From positions 1 through 6,504 of the forward strand of contig CAWIOX010000024.1 of assembly GCA_963837775.1 (NCBI GenBank): a DNA stretch of 6,504 bases, written 5' to 3'. The notes under the pieces are model-generated. The model was not told the DNA's origin, ran no database searches, and was given only the letters and a program-made list of their open reading frames with translations. Origin of the DNA: CAWIOX01 sp963837775. Its GTDB lineage: Bacteria > Pseudomonadota > Gammaproteobacteria > Burkholderiales > Burkholderiaceae_D. A program made the position numbers and the translations under genes. This document shows positions 6,484 to 6,504 of this stretch, one piece after another. Each line of letters starts with the position of its first letter. Position 1 is the stretch's first letter.

Positions 6484-6504
6484 GGACTCAATTCATCCCG
6501 GCAA

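Overview
This window is the distal half of an MSHA-type (mannose-sensitive haemagglutinin) type IV pilus locus. All recognisable genes lie on the + strand, in the order pilin, mshA, mshC, mshD, mshO, mshP, mshQ. This matches the mshBA-CDOPQ order known from Vibrio and Shewanella. GC-rich coding sequence, the style of the MshQ C-terminal region and a GTGGGCA-type intergenic palindrome suggest a betaproteobacterium, possibly Oxalobacteraceae-like. That assignment is inference, since there is no rRNA or housekeeping marker here.

Layout. Positions 1-158 are AT-rich non-coding DNA with a weak terminator-like hairpin and T-tract. Positions 159-632 encode an intact pilin in the mshB position. Positions 761-~1159 hold a second pilin, the mshA homologue, with the N-terminal half intact and the rest spread over several frames. 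Positions 1160-1283 carry a cluster of GTGGGCA inverted repeats. An intact mshC (1284-1763) overlaps mshD (1753-2346) by 11 bases. mshO (2351-3205) and mshP (3235-3692) follow closely. After a 95-base AT-rich gap comes mshQ (3788-6483), the large secreted tip or adhesin-like protein, split once near 5105.

How the genes work together, from family knowledge: the two pilins and MshC, D, O and P are inner-membrane prepilins with class III leaders. They are cleaved by a prepilin peptidase and assembled by ATPase, platform and secretin components, probably encoded upstream outside the window. The MshCDOP minor pilins probably prime or tip the fibre. MshQ carries a conventional signal peptide and is the likely exported adhesive or tip subunit.

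The most striking property is reading-frame damage. I traced roughly 18-20 small frame changes, nearly all between 928 and 3295, in mshA, mshD, mshO and mshP, plus one in mshQ. The protein can be followed through each change as family-like sequence in another frame, and I saw no in-frame stop codon inside a conserved segment. This pattern fits indel errors in a poorly covered stretch, or very recent inactivation, better than old pseudogene decay. A second point of interest is the N-terminal domain of MshQ, which does not look like the LamG-type domain usually seen there. I found no sign of an undescribed system, mobile element, CRISPR array or RNA gene.
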